From the NCBI GenBank assembly GCA_036961345.1, contig JBALVT010000109.1, positions 1 through 13,868 on the forward strand: 13,868 nucleotides of DNA. Direction: 5' to 3'. Of the stretch, positions 13,409 through 13,868 are shown in pieces. How positions within the stretch are numbered: the first letter of the stretch is position 1; the number at the start of each line of letters is the position of its first letter. A program made the position numbers and the translations under genes. The DNA is from JBALVT01 sp036961345 (GTDB taxonomy: Bacteria; Pseudomonadota; Gammaproteobacteria; Pseudomonadales; Halieaceae). The notes under the pieces were generated by a model. That model did no database searches. It was not told the DNA's origin and saw only the letters and a list, made by a program, of their open reading frames with translations.

Positions 13409-13675
13409 ATGAGCAAGGCAGGTATACGGGCCCTCCTGTGGGGATTGGGTGCAGCACTTTTTCTGCGCTTTGGTCTTGAACCCACTGGATGGTTGTTTTA
13501 CGAGGCTAGTCACGCTCTTGGTGCCAATTGGCTTTATTGGGGATACAGCGTCTTTCGTGGTGGCGCATACGCACTTGGACTCTGGTCGTACCAGCTCCTG
13601 GCTTGTATCGCGGTTGGTGCCATAATCGGCCTGTTGGTGTTTTGGCGCTCCGGGCGCCGGGAGAAAACGGTATGA
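13409..13675 (+). CDS. Small hydrophobic membrane protein, unknown function
   Basis: This 88-residue protein, rich in Trp, Tyr and Gly, has probable membrane segments near residues 5-21 and 53-79 and an aromatic middle (GWLFYEASHALGANWLYWGY). It ends in a basic RSGRREKTV tail that would face the cytoplasm. I do not recognise a family. The ATG at 13409 comes one base after the ThuA-like stop, with AGGAGAAG upstream, and its TGA overlaps the next ATG (ATGA at 13672-13675). The three genes are therefore tightly coupled, which supports this being a real gene. A role as a membrane partner of the oxidoreductase that follows is a guess from position. Confidence 0.75.
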   Translation: MSKAGIRALLWGLGAALFLRFGLEPTGWLFYEASHALGANWLYWGYSVFRGGAYALGLWSYQLLACIAVGAIIGLLVFWRSGRREKTV

Positions 13676-13868
13676 ACAGAAGAGATTTTCTACAGTGTGC
13701 GGCATTGCTGGCGGCTGGGGCTACGGTTATACCCAATACCTGGTCAATGAGCCACGAGCAGGCAACTTTCCTGGCGGCTCAGCCGGACTATATTGATCGA
13801 GAACCCCTGAATTTCTTTACCGGTGTGCAACGCGCAGCCGTATCGGCCATTGCGGATCAGGTTATCCC
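13672..13868 (+). CDS. Gluconate 2-dehydrogenase subunit 3-like protein, Tat signal (5' end only)
   Basis: The first 65 residues are visible before the right edge. MNRRDFLQCAALLAAGATVI is a twin-arginine signal (RRDFLQ followed by a hydrophobic helix), so the folded protein is exported. It is followed by LNFFTGVQRAAVSAIADQVIP (positions about 46-66), which matches the start of the gluconate 2-dehydrogenase subunit 3 family. Family knowledge: this small subunit accompanies an FAD-containing GMC-type dehydrogenase and a cytochrome that oxidise sugars or polyols in the periplasm and feed the respiratory chain. The large subunit is expected just beyond the window. The start overlaps the previous stop in ATGA, and GGGAG lies 8 bases upstream. 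Confidence 0.85.
   Translation, partial: MNRRDFLQCAALLAAGATVIPNTWSMSHEQATFLAAQPDYIDREPLNFFTGVQRAAVSAIADQVI

Overview
This window looks like a chromosomal accessory (catabolic) segment of a marine-type gammaproteobacterium. That placement is an inference from gene style: PIG3-like quinone reductase, sulfotransferase, P450, CoA-transferase/racemase, Rieske oxygenase and MFS genes side by side, moderate GC, GGAGG-like ribosome binding sites. No rRNA or other phylogenetic marker is present. I found no tRNA, rRNA, CRISPR array or transposase.

Layout. (1) 1-2340, minus strand: a quinone oxidoreductase (PIG3 type), an SDR dehydrogenase, a broken glycosyltransferase-like remnant and the 5' end of ubiX (flavin prenyltransferase), all read leftwards. 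(2) 2341-2527: a divergent control region packed with inverted repeats. (3) 2528-3784, plus: a PAPS-type sulfotransferase, whose 3' end overlaps by 17 bp the convergent (4) 3768-6156, minus, pair of an alpha-methylacyl-CoA racemase-like enzyme followed by a cytochrome P450. (5) 6157-6535: a gene-free stretch filled by a 281-bp foldback element. It has near-perfect terminal inverted repeats enclosing two long hairpins whose loops are complementary to each other over 14 bases. (6) 6536-7168, minus: a TetR regulator, divergent from (7) 7297-12458, plus: a five-gene run of metal amidohydrolase, KshA-like Rieske oxygenase, SDR, acetoacetate-decarboxylase-superfamily protein and MFS carrier. An imperfect palindrome overlaps both candidate promoters between (6) and (7). 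(8) 12459-end, plus: a perfect LacI-type palindrome over a candidate promoter, then a membrane-anchored ThuA-like protein, an 88-residue membrane protein, and the 5' end of a Tat-exported gluconate 2-dehydrogenase subunit 3-like protein. This last block looks like a separate sugar or polyol oxidation operon.

How the genes may work together (inference): regions 3-7 carry two kinds of oxygenase (P450 and Rieske), dehydrogenases, a racemase acting on 2-methyl-branched acyl-CoAs, a sulfotransferase, a possible decarboxylase/aldolase and an importer. This suits uptake and oxidative breakdown of a hydrophobic, possibly steroid- or terpenoid-like compound with a methyl-branched side chain, under TetR control. 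The substrate cannot be read from the sequence. The ferredoxin and reductase that the P450 and Rieske enzyme normally need are not encoded here.
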